DNA of 64,000 nt from CAIWHR01 sp963811685 (GCA_963811685.1 CAWESK010000025.1:1-64000), one strand, 5' to 3'; numbered from the stretch's first letter, positions 10,901 through 19,525 are shown. Made by a program: numbers and translations. Notes: generated by a model from the sequence alone, not told the origin.

Positions 10901-11963
10901 ACGACGACACGTCGGACTTCAATACTTCGCTCGGCGACTTCCCGTAGATCTCGTCCTGCGGCTTCATCACCCAGTTCGCGAACGCCTGGTTGACGAAGGT
11001 GTAGCGGAGCGAGCGGTCGAGGTAGGCGATCGGGCCCGGGATGTTGTCGGCGAAGAGGCGCAGCTGGACTTCCTGCGCCTTCAGCGCGTCGCGGACGCGG
11101 ACGTCGTCCTCGATGTCGGTCATCACCGCGAACGCGCCGGCGATGCGCCCGCCCGGATCGCGGTCGGGGAAGAGCGAGACGCGAACCCAGCGCGGCTCGC
11201 CGCCCGCGCGCTTGTCGCGCCGCTCGTAGGCGACGGTCGCGCCGGCGAACGCGCGCTCGATGTAGCCCTGCAGCTCGGCGAATGCCTCGCCGGAGAGCAC
11301 GTCGCGCACCGGGTGCCCCAGCAGGTCGTCCGGCTGGACGCCGATCCAGTCGCCGAACGGCTTGTTCGCGAAGCGGACCTTGAGCTGGCGGTCGAAATAC
11401 AGAATCGACGCCCCGACGCTGTCGGTGACGAGCTGCAGCCGGTGCTCGCGCTGGCCGGCCTCGAGCTCGAGCCGCTTCAGGTTGTCGACGTCGGCGTAGG
11501 TGACGAGAAAGCCGCGGACGTGGCCCTGCGGCGTGCGGTCCGGGTAGTAGTCGACGCGAATCCAGATCGGCGGCCGTCCCGGGGTCACGAGCTGGCGCTC
11601 GAAATTGGTCCGCTCGCCGTCGAGCGCCGCATCGATGTACGCGTTGTAGAGCGCGTAGACGTCGCGGCCGACGACCTCGATCACTTCCTTGCCGATGACC
11701 TCTTCGTGGCGCTTGGCGATCCAGGTCAGGAACGCGCTGTTCACGAACCGGTAGCGCTGATTGCGGTCGATGTAGGCAAGCGGGAGCCCGAGTGCGTTCA
11801 GCTTGCGCTGCGACAACGCAGACAAGCCGTCCCGCTCGAGCGCCTCCGATACCGTCTCCTGCACGGTGGCGAGCTCGAGCCGATTCAACGAACGCGACAA
11901 GGCCATGGCGGCGATCCAGCGCTCCGAAATGCGCTCCTGCGGGGCAAACCCGGCGAAAATCAC
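7902..11963 (-). CDS. Seven-PAS GGDEF-EAL cyclic-di-GMP enzyme
   Basis: A 1353-residue protein with seven PAS domains followed by GGDEF and EAL domains. The first six PAS units recur about every 120-125 residues with a shared pattern: an xAYxDRxxRYxFVN-like segment, a WxxGR...PD segment and an ending such as DIHDLK. They look like tandem internal duplications. The seventh differs (PLAVLEWDRDFKLVRW). RLGGDEF is near residue 1006, the EAL motif (GAEALLRW) near 1133, and IDDFGTGYSS and VAEGV follow, so both catalytic domains appear active. No membrane segment is seen, so it is probably a cytoplasmic sensor of redox, small ligands or several inputs. The ATG at 11906 (MALSRSLNRLE) is an alternative start that drops 19 residues. 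At over 4 kb it has no frame break. Confidence 0.95.
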   Translation of the reverse strand: MIFAGFAPQERISERWIAAMALSRSLNRLELATVQETVSEALERDGLSALSQRKLNALGLPLAYIDRNQRYRFVNSAFLTWIAKRHEEVIGKEVIEVVGRDVYALYNAYIDAALDGERTNFERQLVTPGRPPIWIRVDYYPDRTPQGHVRGFLVTYADVDNLKRLELEAGQREHRLQLVTDSVGASILYFDRQLKVRFANKPFGDWIGVQPDDLLGHPVRDVLSGEAFAELQGYIERAFAGATVAYERRDKRAGGEPRWVRVSLFPDRDPGGRIAGAFAVMTDIEDDVRVRDALKAQEVQLRLFADNIPGPIAYLDRSLRYTFVNQAFANWVMKPQDEIYGKSPSEVLKSDVSSFLRPILKRAQFGEHVEYERIGKNANGDRRWMHGRVAPDLDSTGKVRGLYCTEYDIHDLKSTEQALAAREEQLRLFTDNIPEPVVYLDGDRKYAFVNESFLQLNGLNRDEVIGKPSEEVIGLEASQALAPFHDRAFAGETLIYERALEDANGRMRWIRGRMVPDHAYDGRIQGVYVVSHDITDLKEAQDALAARESQLRVIMDGVPAPVAYIDRDERCHYVNRTFLQYFGLTAEQVSELRLRDVVGHGIYQSAQAMLSRALEGEATAFDRLVPGANGVRRWMTIRVVPDAGPSGEVHGAFVLMNDIHGLKQAQEALRASEAELRLIMDNVPARVAYIDTENRFRFLNRHNEEWLGESRKDLTGRKVAEVIGEERFAQLQPLLARVLKGEVVATEQMLVQPSGDPRWEAIHYAPNRDGEGKVIGIYAVHTDIHDQKNNEDALRRANWMLSSHISNTPLAVLEWDRDFKLVRWSPQAENIFGWVADEVLGMRLEDNALLHDADREALAGVLTSLTSGEEPRATGLTRNNRKSGDTIWCEWYHSALLDGDGKIASILSFVQDVSSRIQAEERLQYMATRDALTGLPNRLLLHERLTQAIAQAKRGGRRVGVLFIDLDRFKNVNDTLGHRIGDELLKGVTKALSTALRETDLLARLGGDEFMVIVEDFEEPAVLGRIAQKLLDAIAQPFKIEEHDIYVTSSIGISVYPDDSDDPEELLKHADVAMYRSKELGRNTYQFLDADLAQRRLKQHTLESALRTALKDGLLELHYQPVVRIHDGKVVGAEALLRWTDPEHGHVPPQVFIPLAEESGLIHALGEWVLKSAAEQCVAWRNGGMALTVSVNLSARQFYREDLAQRISEIVKSVGCEPSWIELEVTETSLMHDLDAIRKVLHQLRGEGFTVAIDDFGTGYSSLTHLKHFPIDTLKIDISFIADLETDPGDAAITEAIIGLARGLNLKVVAEGVGTKPQLDFLHARGCTCFQGFWFSKPLPSKEFAALVAAMPR

Positions 11964-12423
11964 CCCGTTATCCCGCGCCCGGACGCGCCGCGCGGAGGGT
12001 GCCCCTCGAACCTGTAATCGACAAGCAAGGATCGGGCCCGTCGCCTGCCTCTGGGCATCGCCCGTCCGCCGCTTGCTCCCGCCCCGCGGCGCCCCCTATG
12101 GTACGCCCCGCGGCAGAGCAGCCGTTGACGCCCGCAGCGTGGCGCCAGAACCGATCGTCGTCGTCCGAAACGGGACTCGAATCGGCTAGACTCGGCCAAT
12201 CCCCATCGCCTGACGACCATGTCCAAGCTCGTAGCGAGCGTGGCTTCCGCCGGTTTCCACCGCGAAGACACGATTTTCGGCGGTTATTGCCCCTCCTTCG
12301 GCCCGGGCTGGGATTCGAACCTCGGTCGCCTGCCCGGCCGGCGCGTCGGCCGTTCCAGTCCGTACAACCCGACACCGAACGCGTTCGACCGCTCGTTCGA
12401 CCCGTCGGCGCGGCAGCCGTAAC
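11964..12423. other. Intergenic region with no recognised gene
   Basis: This 460-bp GC-rich stretch lies between the divergent PAS protein gene and the CoA-binding protein gene. An open frame from ATG 12219 has low-complexity content and no family features. A TGGGATTCGAACC string near 12310 looks like a tRNA T-arm, but no acceptor, D-arm or anticodon arm accompanies it. Promoters for both flanking genes should lie here, but I see no convincing -35/-10 pair. Confidence 0.6.
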
Positions 12424-12901
12424 GTGGCGCAGGTCGATGACATCGCCGGCTTGCGCGCGATCCTGACGCGCTCGCGCGTGATCGCCATCGTCGGACTCTC
12501 GGCGAACTGGTACCGGCCGAGCTACTTCGCGGCGAAATACATGCAGGAGCACGGCTACCGGATCGTGCCGGTGAATCCGACGTATACCGAGGTGCTGGGC
12601 GAAAAGTGCTATCCCGACGTCACGTCGATCCCCGGACCCGTCGACGTCGTCGATTGCTTCCGCAAGGCAGACGAGATGCCGGCGCTCGCCCGCGAAGCCG
12701 TTGCGAAGGGCGCGAAGGTGCTGTGGATGCAGCTCGGCATCCATAACGACGACGCGGCGCGGATCGCGAGCGATGCCGGGACTCGACGTCGTCCAGAATC
12801 GCTGCGTGAAGATCGAGCACGCGCGGATCATGGGCGGGCTCAATTGGGCCGGGGTCAACACCGGCGTGATATCGGCGAAGCGGCCGGTCGCGGCGCGCTA
12901 G
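12424..12901 (+). CDS. YccU-like CoA-binding domain protein (frame break at about 12780)
   Basis: A small Rossmann-fold protein of the CoA_binding_2 (YccU) family. The first frame from GTG 12424 gives IAIVGLSANWYRPSYFAAKY and IVPVNPTYTEVLGEKCYPDV, both typical of the family. After ASDAG the frame changes, and the second frame continues LDVVQNRCVKIEHAR to a stop at 12901. Removing one G from GCCGGGACTC at 12776-12785 joins them into a protein of about 158 residues. Physiological function is unknown for the family. It lies 12 bp upstream of metY and is probably co-transcribed with it. Confidence 0.8.
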
Positions 12902-12913
12902 CGACGACAGTCC

Positions 12914-14200
12914 ATGACCGATCGCAAGTTCGGCTTCGACACCCTCTGCCTGCACGCCGGCCAGATTCCGGACGCGGCGACCGGCGCGCGCGCGCAGCCG
13001 ATCTACCAGACCACGTCGTTCGTGTTCGATTCGGCCGACCACGCGGCGTCGCTCTTCAATCTGCAGACGTTCGGCAACGTCTATTCGCGCATTTCGAATC
13101 CCACGGTAGCGGCTCTCGAAGAACGCGTCGCGGCGCTCGAAGGCGGCCGCGCGGCGCTCGCCGCGGCCACCGGGATGGCCGCGCAGATGACGGCGCTCCT
13201 GACGCTCGCCCGCAACGGCGACCACATCGTCGCCGCGCGCACGCTCTACGGCGGCACCTATTCGCAGCTCGCGGTGACGTTCGCGCAGTTCGGCATCGAC
13301 GCGACGTTCGTCGATGCCGACGATGCCGCGGCGTTCCGCGCCGCGCTGAAGCCGAACACCAAGGCGGTCTATGCAGAGACGATCGGCAATCCGCAGCTGA
13401 ACGTCTGCGACATCGCCGCGCTTGCCGAGGTCGCGCACGGCGCCGGCCTTCCGCTCGTCATCGACAATACGCTGGCGTCGCCGTACCTGTGCCGGCCGTT
13501 CGAGCACGGTGCCGACATCGTCATCCATTCGGTCACCAAATACCTGGGCGGTCACGGCACGACAATGGGCGGCATCGTCGTCGAGTCAGGGAAGTTCCCG
13601 TGGGACAACGGCAACTTCCCGCAGATGACCGAGCCCTCGCGCGGCTACCACGGCGTGCGCTTCTACGAGACGTTCGGCGATTTCGGCTTCACGATGAAGG
13701 CGCGCATGGAGATGATGCGCACGCTGGGCGCGACGCTCTCGCCGCTGTCGGCATTCCTGCTGCTGCAGGGGATCGAGACGCTGCACGTGCGGATGCCGAG
13801 GCATTGCGAATCGGCGCTCGCGATCGCCCGCCATCTCGCCACGCACCCGGCCGTCGAATGGGTGAATTACCCCGCGCTTGCCGGCAACCGCTACGAGACG
13901 CTGGCGCGCAAGTATTTGCCGCGCGGCGCGGGCGGCATCCTGACATTCGGCGTGAAGGGAGGAGCCAAGGCAGGCGAGACGTTCATCGAATCCGTGCAGT
14001 TCCTGTCGCACCTCGCGAATGTCGGCGACGCGAAGACGCTGGTGATCCACCCGGCGTCGACCACGCATCGGCAGCTCTCCGATGACGAGCAGCGCGCTGC
14101 CGGCGTGACGCCCGAGATGATCCGCCTCTCGATCGGCCTCGAGACGTTCGACGACATCGTCTGGGACATCGACCAGGCTCTGGCACAATCGCGAAAATGA
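12914..14200 (+). CDS. metY: O-acetylhomoserine (thiol)-lyase
   Basis: A PLP enzyme of the Cys/Met metabolism family, 428 residues. It converts O-acetylhomoserine and sulfide to homocysteine in direct-sulfhydrylation methionine synthesis. Family markers are the N-terminal ETLCLHAG-like FDTLCLHAGQ, YSRISNPT, the PLP-binding lysine in SVTKYLGGHG and the C-terminal RLSIGLE. The insert WDNGNFPQMTEPSRGYHG is characteristic of MetY rather than MetB or MetC. O-succinylhomoserine use cannot be excluded. It follows the CoA-binding protein gene by 12 bp and precedes dsbB by 22 bp. Confidence 0.93.
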   Translation: MTDRKFGFDTLCLHAGQIPDAATGARAQPIYQTTSFVFDSADHAASLFNLQTFGNVYSRISNPTVAALEERVAALEGGRAALAAATGMAAQMTALLTLARNGDHIVAARTLYGGTYSQLAVTFAQFGIDATFVDADDAAAFRAALKPNTKAVYAETIGNPQLNVCDIAALAEVAHGAGLPLVIDNTLASPYLCRPFEHGADIVIHSVTKYLGGHGTTMGGIVVESGKFPWDNGNFPQMTEPSRGYHGVRFYETFGDFGFTMKARMEMMRTLGATLSPLSAFLLLQGIETLHVRMPRHCESALAIARHLATHPAVEWVNYPALAGNRYETLARKYLPRGAGGILTFGVKGGAKAGETFIESVQFLSHLANVGDAKTLVIHPASTTHRQLSDDEQRAAGVTPEMIRLSIGLETFDDIVWDIDQALAQSRK

Positions 14201-14222
14201 ACGACATGGAGATCGCCGCACC

Positions 14223-14878
14223 ATGATGCGCTACGCCGCCATTCCCTGGCCGCTCGCCGGACTTTTCATCGCGGTCGCCCTGGTCGGCCAGGAAACGCTG
14301 CTGAACGCACTCGGCTCCAATCCGTCGCTTACGCAGACGGCGTACCGGATGGTGGTGTGGACGATCGGGATCACATCGCTCGCGCTTTTGCTATTGCCGC
14401 CGCGCCGGATCGCCTACCTGCTCGGCGCTCTCGTGTGCGCCGCGCTGATGGGATGGGCGCTGTGGCTGCAGTACGGCCTCGACCTCGATCCCTGTCCGCT
14501 GTGCGTTTTCCAGCGCATCGCCGTCATCTCGACCGGCGTCATCTTCCTGATCGCGGCGATCCACAATCCTGGTCGCGGGCGGCGCGACGTTCTACGCGGT
14601 GCTGACCATCATCGCCTCCGGAATCGGCGCCGCGCTCGCCGCGTGGCACGTCTGGATCCAGGGACAGCCGAAGGGCTCGGTCGCCGCGTGCGGAATGGGG
14701 CTCGACTACATGCTGGAAACGTTGCCGCTCACCGAAGTGATTTCGAAGGTGCTGAAAGGCAGCGGCGAATGCGCCGAGCAGGGATGGCTGCTTCATGGGA
14801 CTCGCGATCCCGTCGTGGACGTTCGTGTTCTTCATCGCGATGATCGCGGCGGCGATTGCACTCATCGATCGCGACTGA
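14223..14878 (+). CDS. dsbB: Disulfide bond formation protein DsbB (two frame breaks)
   Basis: An inner-membrane quinone-dependent oxidase that reoxidises DsbA. The first cysteine pair is in DPCPLCVFQR; the second pair is the cysteine of AACGMGLDYM and that of GSGECAEQGW. Hydrophobic helices surround them. The frame breaks near 14566 (CAATCCTGG for an expected CAATCCGG) and again near 14793 (GCTTCATG for GCTCATG). Both are single extra bases, and removing them gives a continuous protein ending in IALIDRD at 14878. The N-terminus carries about 60 residues, with one or two extra hydrophobic segments, ahead of the usual DsbB start; no better start is visible. Gene identity is secure, intactness is not. 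Confidence 0.82.
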
Positions 14879-14921
14879 GGCGCTTTAGATGTAATGCCTG
14901 GTAGCGAAGAGCGTTGCGTCG

Positions 14922-15779
14922 TTACTTGAGGTGGCACTGCGTACAGAGGTAGCCACCGGGGCCGCGGTCGTTTCCCGAGAGCTTTCCGAGCAGGAGCAGC
15001 GATCCGGTGACACCCGAGCCATTGTGCACATCGTGGCACGACGAGCATTCGATGCCGGTCTTGCCCGGTACGACGCCCGTGATGATGTTGCCGGCGCCGT
15101 CGTCGCTGTAGAGCCGAAGGTTGTTGCTTGCCATCGGATCGGCCACCCATTCGGTGCCGGCAATCTGGGCGCCATTCCTGACGAAGTTGTACGTGCTCGG
15201 TCTGCCGTTGAGCGGGTACGGCATCGCGACCGGATGCGTCTGCGACATGTTGGGGCCGTCGGCGACGGCGTGGCCGTCGTTCAGCGTGCCCGGGAGCGAG
15301 ACATACCTGACGCCGACCGTGGTGGCTCGGTTGAACCACATGCCATCGGTGCTCGCGAGCAGGCCATCGTGGCAGCTCAGGCACTTGGTCGACGGCCCCT
15401 TGTAGGAGTCGCCGCGGAACGTGGGATAGGGCGTGCCGGCCGTCGTGGCGGGGGCGTCCCAACGGTAAGCGATCGCCTGCAGCGTGTGATTCCACGCGAG
15501 ATTCACGGATCGCGCCTGGTGCGGCGTGTGGCACTTGGTGCACTGGCCGATCGTCACCGTTGTCACGCCCTGCTTGCCGGTGGCCGGATCGACGTAGGGC
15601 CTGCCCGTGTTGTACGTCGTGACGTTGCCCTTGCCATCCACCCACTGCAGCAGCTTCGTTGCGCTGACACCGCTCCAGTCGTGCGGCGTGCCGGCGATGC
15701 CGGCACCGGGCGTGTACGCCACGCTGGCCATGGAGGCGGCCATGAGCGCGACACCGGCAAACCAGTTCAGCGGCTTCAC
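14922..15779 (-). CDS. Exported four-haem cytochrome c
   Basis: A 285-residue protein with an N-terminal signal peptide (MKPLNWFAGVALMAASMASVAYT, start codon GTG). It has four CxxCH haem-binding motifs: CTKCH, CLSCH, CSSCH and CTQCH, the last three residues from the C-terminus. Extra histidines (HTPHQ, NHTL, HPVAM, HDVHNG) could be distal ligands. It should be periplasmic and take part in electron transfer; the partner is unknown because no oxidoreductase lies beside it. The pattern recalls the doubled-CxxCH family. It is convergent with dsbB. Confidence 0.88.
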   Translation of the reverse strand: MKPLNWFAGVALMAASMASVAYTPGAGIAGTPHDWSGVSATKLLQWVDGKGNVTTYNTGRPYVDPATGKQGVTTVTIGQCTKCHTPHQARSVNLAWNHTLQAIAYRWDAPATTAGTPYPTFRGDSYKGPSTKCLSCHDGLLASTDGMWFNRATTVGVRYVSLPGTLNDGHAVADGPNMSQTHPVAMPYPLNGRPSTYNFVRNGAQIAGTEWVADPMASNNLRLYSDDGAGNIITGVVPGKTGIECSSCHDVHNGSGVTGSLLLLGKLSGNDRGPGGYLCTQCHLK

Positions 15780-15982
15780 GATGGAAGCGGATGATGCCGG
15801 AAACGCGGCGCAAAAGTAAATAGGAATTGTTTACGGCCGCAGAACTGTGCTCACTGGAATTTTGTAACGCCGCGTGTAACAGGAGGGGCAATCGTGCCCG
15901 CAACACGCGCAGTCGGCCGGCCCGACACGCAGCGCTTGTGGGACCCTCAGGTCGAGGCGATCGTAGACGCTGACCGGGAAGC

Positions 15983-16753
15983 CTACTTCGGCGCCATCCG
16001 GATCGCGCCGTCGAGGCGGATCACCTCGCCGTTCAGCATCACGTTGCGCACGATCTCGGCGCACCAGCGAGGCGAATTCCGCCGGCCGCCCGAGGCGCGG
16101 CGGGAACGGCACCATCTTGCCGAGCGATTCGGCGATCTCCGGCGGAATCTGGTCGACCATCGGCGTCTGGAAGAGGCCCGGCGCGATCGTCATCACGCGA
16201 ATGCCGTTGCGTGACGAGATCGCGCGCGATCGGCAGCGTCATTCCCGCGACGCCCGCCTTCGAGGCCGCATAGGCAGCCTGCCCGATCTGGCCGTCGAAC
16301 GCGGCGACGGAGGCCGTGTTGACGATGACGCCGCGTTCGCCCTCGTCGTTCGGCTCGTTCTTCGCCATCGCCTCGGCCGCGAGGCGGATCATGTTGAACG
16401 TGCCGATCAGGTTGATGTTGATCGTGCGCACGAAGCCGGCGAGCGAATGCGCGCCCTCCTTGCCGACGGTCTTTTCGCCGTAGACGATCCCCGCGCAGTT
16501 GACGAGGCCGTGGACGGCGCCCCAGCCATCGAGCGCCGCGGCGACGGCGGCCTTTCGCGCTCGCCTCGTCGGTGACATCGGTGCGGACGAATTTCGCGCG
16601 GGCGCCGAGATCCTTCGCGTGCGCCTGCCCTTCCGCCTCCTTGAGATCGGCGATGACGACATTGCCGCCCGCTTCGACGACCATCCGCGCCGTGGCGCCC
16701 CCAAGTCCCGACGCGCCGCCGGTGACGATGAACGTGCTGCCTTGAAGCTGCAT
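15983..16753 (-). CDS. SDR 3-hydroxyacyl-CoA dehydrogenase type (three frame breaks)
   Basis: A short-chain dehydrogenase/reductase. The start (MQLQGSTFIVTGGASGLGGA) has the TGxxxGxG cofactor site; NCAGIVYGEKT, an NTASVAAFDG serine and YAASK follow. The sequence is closest to the 3-hydroxyacyl-CoA / 2-methyl-3-hydroxybutyryl-CoA dehydrogenase type. Breaks lie near 16550, 16215 and 16053, all equivalent to one extra base. Corrected, the protein ends NVMLNGEVIRLDGAIRMAPK at 15983, about 255 residues. All key residues survive, so either the assembly is in error or inactivation is very recent. Confidence 0.78.
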
Positions 16754-16765
16754 CTTGTCGCTCCC

Positions 16766-17686
16766 CTATTTCGCCGTCTTGAACATCGTGGTCATCGAGG
16801 TCACCAACGTCGAAACGTCGGCAAGGTTCGTCGGCACGATCAGCGTGTTCCCGGTCTTGGCGAGATTCGCGAATGCGGCAATGTAAAGCTCGCCCAGCTT
16901 GAGATTGACCGCGTTGAGCCCGCCCTCCGCGTTGGTCGCGTCGGCGACTTGCCGGATCGCCTTCGCGTTGGCCTCGGCTATTGCGAGAATCGCCGCCGCG
17001 TGGCCCTGCGCCTGATTGATTTCGGATTGCTTTTCGCCTTCGGACCGGGCGATCGCCGCCGCGCGCGCCCCGTTGGCGAGATTGATCTGCTCCTGTTGCT
17101 TGCCCTCGGAGGTCGCGATGACCGCGCGCTTCTCGCGCTCGGCGGTGATCTGCGCCTGCATCGCGTGCAGGATCTCCTTCGGCGGCGTCAGGTCCTTGAT
17201 CTCGTAGCGCAGCACCTTCACGCCCCAGTTTCCCGCCGCCTGGTCCAGCGCCGCGACGACGAGGCCGTTGATGTGGTCGCGTTCCTCGAACGTGCGGTCG
17301 AGCTCCATCCTCCCGATGACGCTCCGCAACGTCGTCTGCGCGAGCTGCGTGATGGCCACCATGTAGTTGCTCGACCCGTAGGACGCGAGCCTCGGGTCCG
17401 TCACCTGGAAGTACAGGATGCCGTCGACCTGCAGCTGCGTGTTGTCCTTGGTGATGCAGATCTGGCTCGGCACGTCGAACGGGATCTCGCGGAGATCGTG
17501 CTTGTACGCGACGCGATCGACGAACGGAATGACAAAATTGAGGCCAGGCTGCAGCACGGCATAGAAGCGCCCGAGCCGCTCGATCACCAGCGCGTGCTGC
17601 TGCGGGACGACACGGATCGCCTTGGCGATGACGATGAGGGCGACGACGAACAGCACAACCGTAAAGAGCGATGAGCCAAGCGGCAT
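16766..17686 (-). CDS. SPFH/Band 7 membrane-anchored protein (QmcA-like)
   Basis: One N-terminal membrane segment (about 5-25) is followed by a Band 7 domain beginning VVPQQHALVIERLGRF and a long Ala/Glu-rich helical stretch (about 190-260) typical of stomatin-like oligomers. The ATG at 17686 is preceded by GGAG nine bases upstream, which favours it over ATGs at 17716 and 17731. It is immediately downstream of an NfeD-like gene, the classic stomatin/NfeD pairing, and the two probably act together in membrane quality control or microdomain organisation. Exact role unknown. Confidence 0.92.
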   Translation of the reverse strand: MPLGSSLFTVVLFVVALIVIAKAIRVVPQQHALVIERLGRFYAVLQPGLNFVIPFVDRVAYKHDLREIPFDVPSQICITKDNTQLQVDGILYFQVTDPRLASYGSSNYMVAITQLAQTTLRSVIGRMELDRTFEERDHINGLVVAALDQAAGNWGVKVLRYEIKDLTPPKEILHAMQAQITAEREKRAVIATSEGKQQEQINLANGARAAAIARSEGEKQSEINQAQGHAAAILAIAEANAKAIRQVADATNAEGGLNAVNLKLGELYIAAFANLAKTGNTLIVPTNLADVSTLVTSMTTMFKTAK

Positions 17687-17731
17687 GATCAAATTCTCCA
17701 GGTGCCCGTTATTCATTGATGTGCGACGCAC

Positions 17732-18154
17732 TCATGCTGCGGGCTTGCGATCGGCCAACACGAGAACGTTGGCCCGGGTCCCGACGATGTACATGGTCTC
17801 GGCGCGCGGCGTGTCCGGCGTCGCGAGCTCGGCATCCCAGTCGGCGCCGCGATATTCGACGCGGGCGGTGCCCTCCGGCTTCCAGGTGCGGACACGGACG
17901 GGTTGCCCGACGTCGAGCGAGGGTTGTGGCGGCGGCGTCGCGCGGGCGAGCCGCCAGCGATGCGCGACGATGGTGAGCACCACGCCCAGGACCCCCGCTA
18001 CGGCGAACTGCACCGGCTCGCTGGCGCCGAGCAATGCGGTGACGCCCCCAAGCGCCGCGGCAATGCCGATCGCCAGCAGATAGAACGTGCCGGTGAGGAG
18101 CTCGGCGCCAATGAGAACGGCCGCCGCAATCCACCAGACCCAATGACCGCTCAT
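17732..18154 (-). CDS. NfeD-like membrane protein
   Basis: A 140-residue protein with two or three hydrophobic helices (WVWWIAAAVLIGAELLTG onward) followed by an OB-fold-like C-terminal domain (LDVGQPVRVRTW to MYIVGTRANVLVL). It is the short, protease-less NfeD type that pairs with SPFH proteins. I prefer ATG 18154 (MSGHWVWW) to 18178. Its stop lies 45 bp before the preferred start of the SPFH gene, so the two form an operon. Confidence 0.88.
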   Translation of the reverse strand: MSGHWVWWIAAAVLIGAELLTGTFYLLAIGIAAALGGVTALLGASEPVQFAVAGVLGVVLTIVAHRWRLARATPPPQPSLDVGQPVRVRTWKPEGTARVEYRGADWDAELATPDTPRAETMYIVGTRANVLVLADRKPAA

Positions 18155-18294
18155 TCGCCTCGTCCTCCCCGTCGTCACCGCACGACGATCAAGGATAAAG
18201 CAGTTTCGCGCGCTTGCACGACCACCCGCGCGGACGCCTATCGCGAAGAGTTGGCGAGGCCGTCGTCCGGATGTCGCGACCAGCGCGAATCGGT

Positions 18295-18300
18295 TATAAT
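18295..18300 (+). promoter_or_regulatory. Candidate -10 box for the FmdB-like gene
   Basis: A perfect TATAAT lies 54 bp before the start codon at 18355, within an otherwise GC-rich gap. The best -35 at a 17-bp spacing (TGTCGC) is poor, so this is a tentative promoter. Confidence 0.35.
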
Positions 18301-18354
18301 TATTTCTTTTGAATCAAGCGCTTTTGCGCGCGTCTCCCCGGACCCCGGTTACTC

Positions 18355-18735
18355 ATGCCTATCTACGAATACCGCTGCTCGAACTGCGGCCACGAACTCG
18401 AGGCACTCCAGAAGCTCGCCGATGCTCCGCTCGTGGTCTGCCCGTCGTGCAACGCGAACTCACTCGTCAAGCTCGTGTCCGCGTCCGCGTTCCAGCTCAA
18501 GGGAAGCGGCTGGTACGCGACCGACTTCAAGGGCGGCGCCAAGCCTGCCGCCAAGCCGGACGAGCCCGCGAAGCCCGCGGCGGAGACGACGTCCGAATCG
18601 AAGTCGGAAGCGAAGACGGAATCGACGAGCGAGGCGAAGACCGAAGCGAAGACCGAAACGAAGACCGAAACGAAGCCCGCCAAGAAGACCGAGTCCGCCC
18701 CGCCCTCGGGCGGAACCGGCGGCACCGCTTCCTAG
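18355..18735 (+). CDS. FmdB family zinc-ribbon protein
   Basis: A 126-residue protein. The N-terminal zinc ribbon reads MPIYEYRCSNCGHELE with a second CPSC pair (two CxxC motifs), and ends with GSGWYATDFK. The C-terminal half is low-complexity Lys/Thr/Glu with repeated EAKTE and ETKTE units, probably disordered. The family is often annotated as a putative regulator, but its function is unsettled. Here it precedes DUF502 and aspS, a recurrent order in betaproteobacteria, and is probably the first gene of that operon. Confidence 0.88.
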   Translation: MPIYEYRCSNCGHELEALQKLADAPLVVCPSCNANSLVKLVSASAFQLKGSGWYATDFKGGAKPAAKPDEPAKPAAETTSESKSEAKTESTSEAKTEAKTETKTETKPAKKTESAPPSGGTGGTAS

Positions 18736-18759
18736 GCGCGCGCGACATCACCCCCAGCC

Positions 18760-19416
18760 ATGAAGCGCTACATCATTGCCGGTCTCCTTGTCTGGGTGCC
18801 GCTCGGCATCACGATCTGGGTGCTGGACGCGCTCGTCTCCACGCTCGACCAGTCGCTGCGGCTGCTGCCCGAAAGCGCGCAGCCGGACCGGCTGCTCGGC
18901 GTGCACATCCCGGGATTCGGCGTGCTGCTGTCGTTCGTGATCCTGCTCGCCACGGGCGCCATCGCCGCCAATTTCGCCGGCGCGCGGCTGATCCAGGCGT
19001 GGGAATCGCTGCTGGCGCGGATTCCTTTCGTGAAGTCGATCTACTCGTCGGTGAAGCAAGTGAGCGACACCGTGCTGTCGGACCAGGGCACCGCGTTCCG
19101 CAAGGCGCTGCTCGTCGAGTTCCCGCGGCCGGGCTGCTGGACGATTGCATTCCTGACCGGAGCGCCGGCAGGCGAAGTGGCGAGCCACCTTCCCGGCGAG
19201 CACATCAGCGTCTACGTTCCGACGACCCCGAATCCCACCGGCGGCTACTTCATCATGGTGCCGAAGGCGAGCGTGCACGAGCTCGACATTTCCGTCGACG
19301 AGGCGCTGAAGTACATCATCTCGATGGGGGTGGTGGCGCCCCGTCCCTTGCCGGACCGTGCCGCGCCGCGCGCGCTGCCCGCCGACGTCCCGAGCGTCGC
19401 CGAAACTCGAAATTGA
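18760..19416 (+). CDS. DUF502 membrane protein
   Basis: A 218-residue protein with two N-terminal membrane helices (RYIIAGLLVWVPLGITIWVL and GFGVLLSFVILLATGAIAAN). A conserved DUF502 body follows, with RIPFVKSIYSSVKQ, the segment VYVPTTPNPTGGYF and a C-terminal EALKYIISMG. The molecular role is not established. It lies 24 bp after the FmdB-like gene and about 110 bp before aspS, on the same strand. Confidence 0.9.
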   Translation: MKRYIIAGLLVWVPLGITIWVLDALVSTLDQSLRLLPESAQPDRLLGVHIPGFGVLLSFVILLATGAIAANFAGARLIQAWESLLARIPFVKSIYSSVKQVSDTVLSDQGTAFRKALLVEFPRPGCWTIAFLTGAPAGEVASHLPGEHISVYVPTTPNPTGGYFIMVPKASVHELDISVDEALKYIISMGVVAPRPLPDRAAPRALPADVPSVAETRN

Positions 19417-19525
19417 CCCGGCAGATTGGCCACGCCACCCGACGTCCTCGGGTGGCGCATGCACCCTGCCCGCCCAGAACAGCTTCCTTCCAAATCATTC
19501 CACGAATCGAATTTCGGAGACGGAC

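Noticed and set aside
4760..12017. Very long open frames antisense to uvrC and to the seven-PAS gene (over 850 codons each)
   Set aside because: GC-rich DNA leaves antisense frames open. Their translations are Arg/Ala/His-rich with no motif, while the opposite strand encodes clear domains.
12295..12360. tRNA-like T-arm string (TGGGATTCGAACC) near 12310
   Set aside because: No acceptor stem, D-arm or anticodon arm can be drawn around it, and the surrounding GC-rich sequence does not fold as a cloverleaf.
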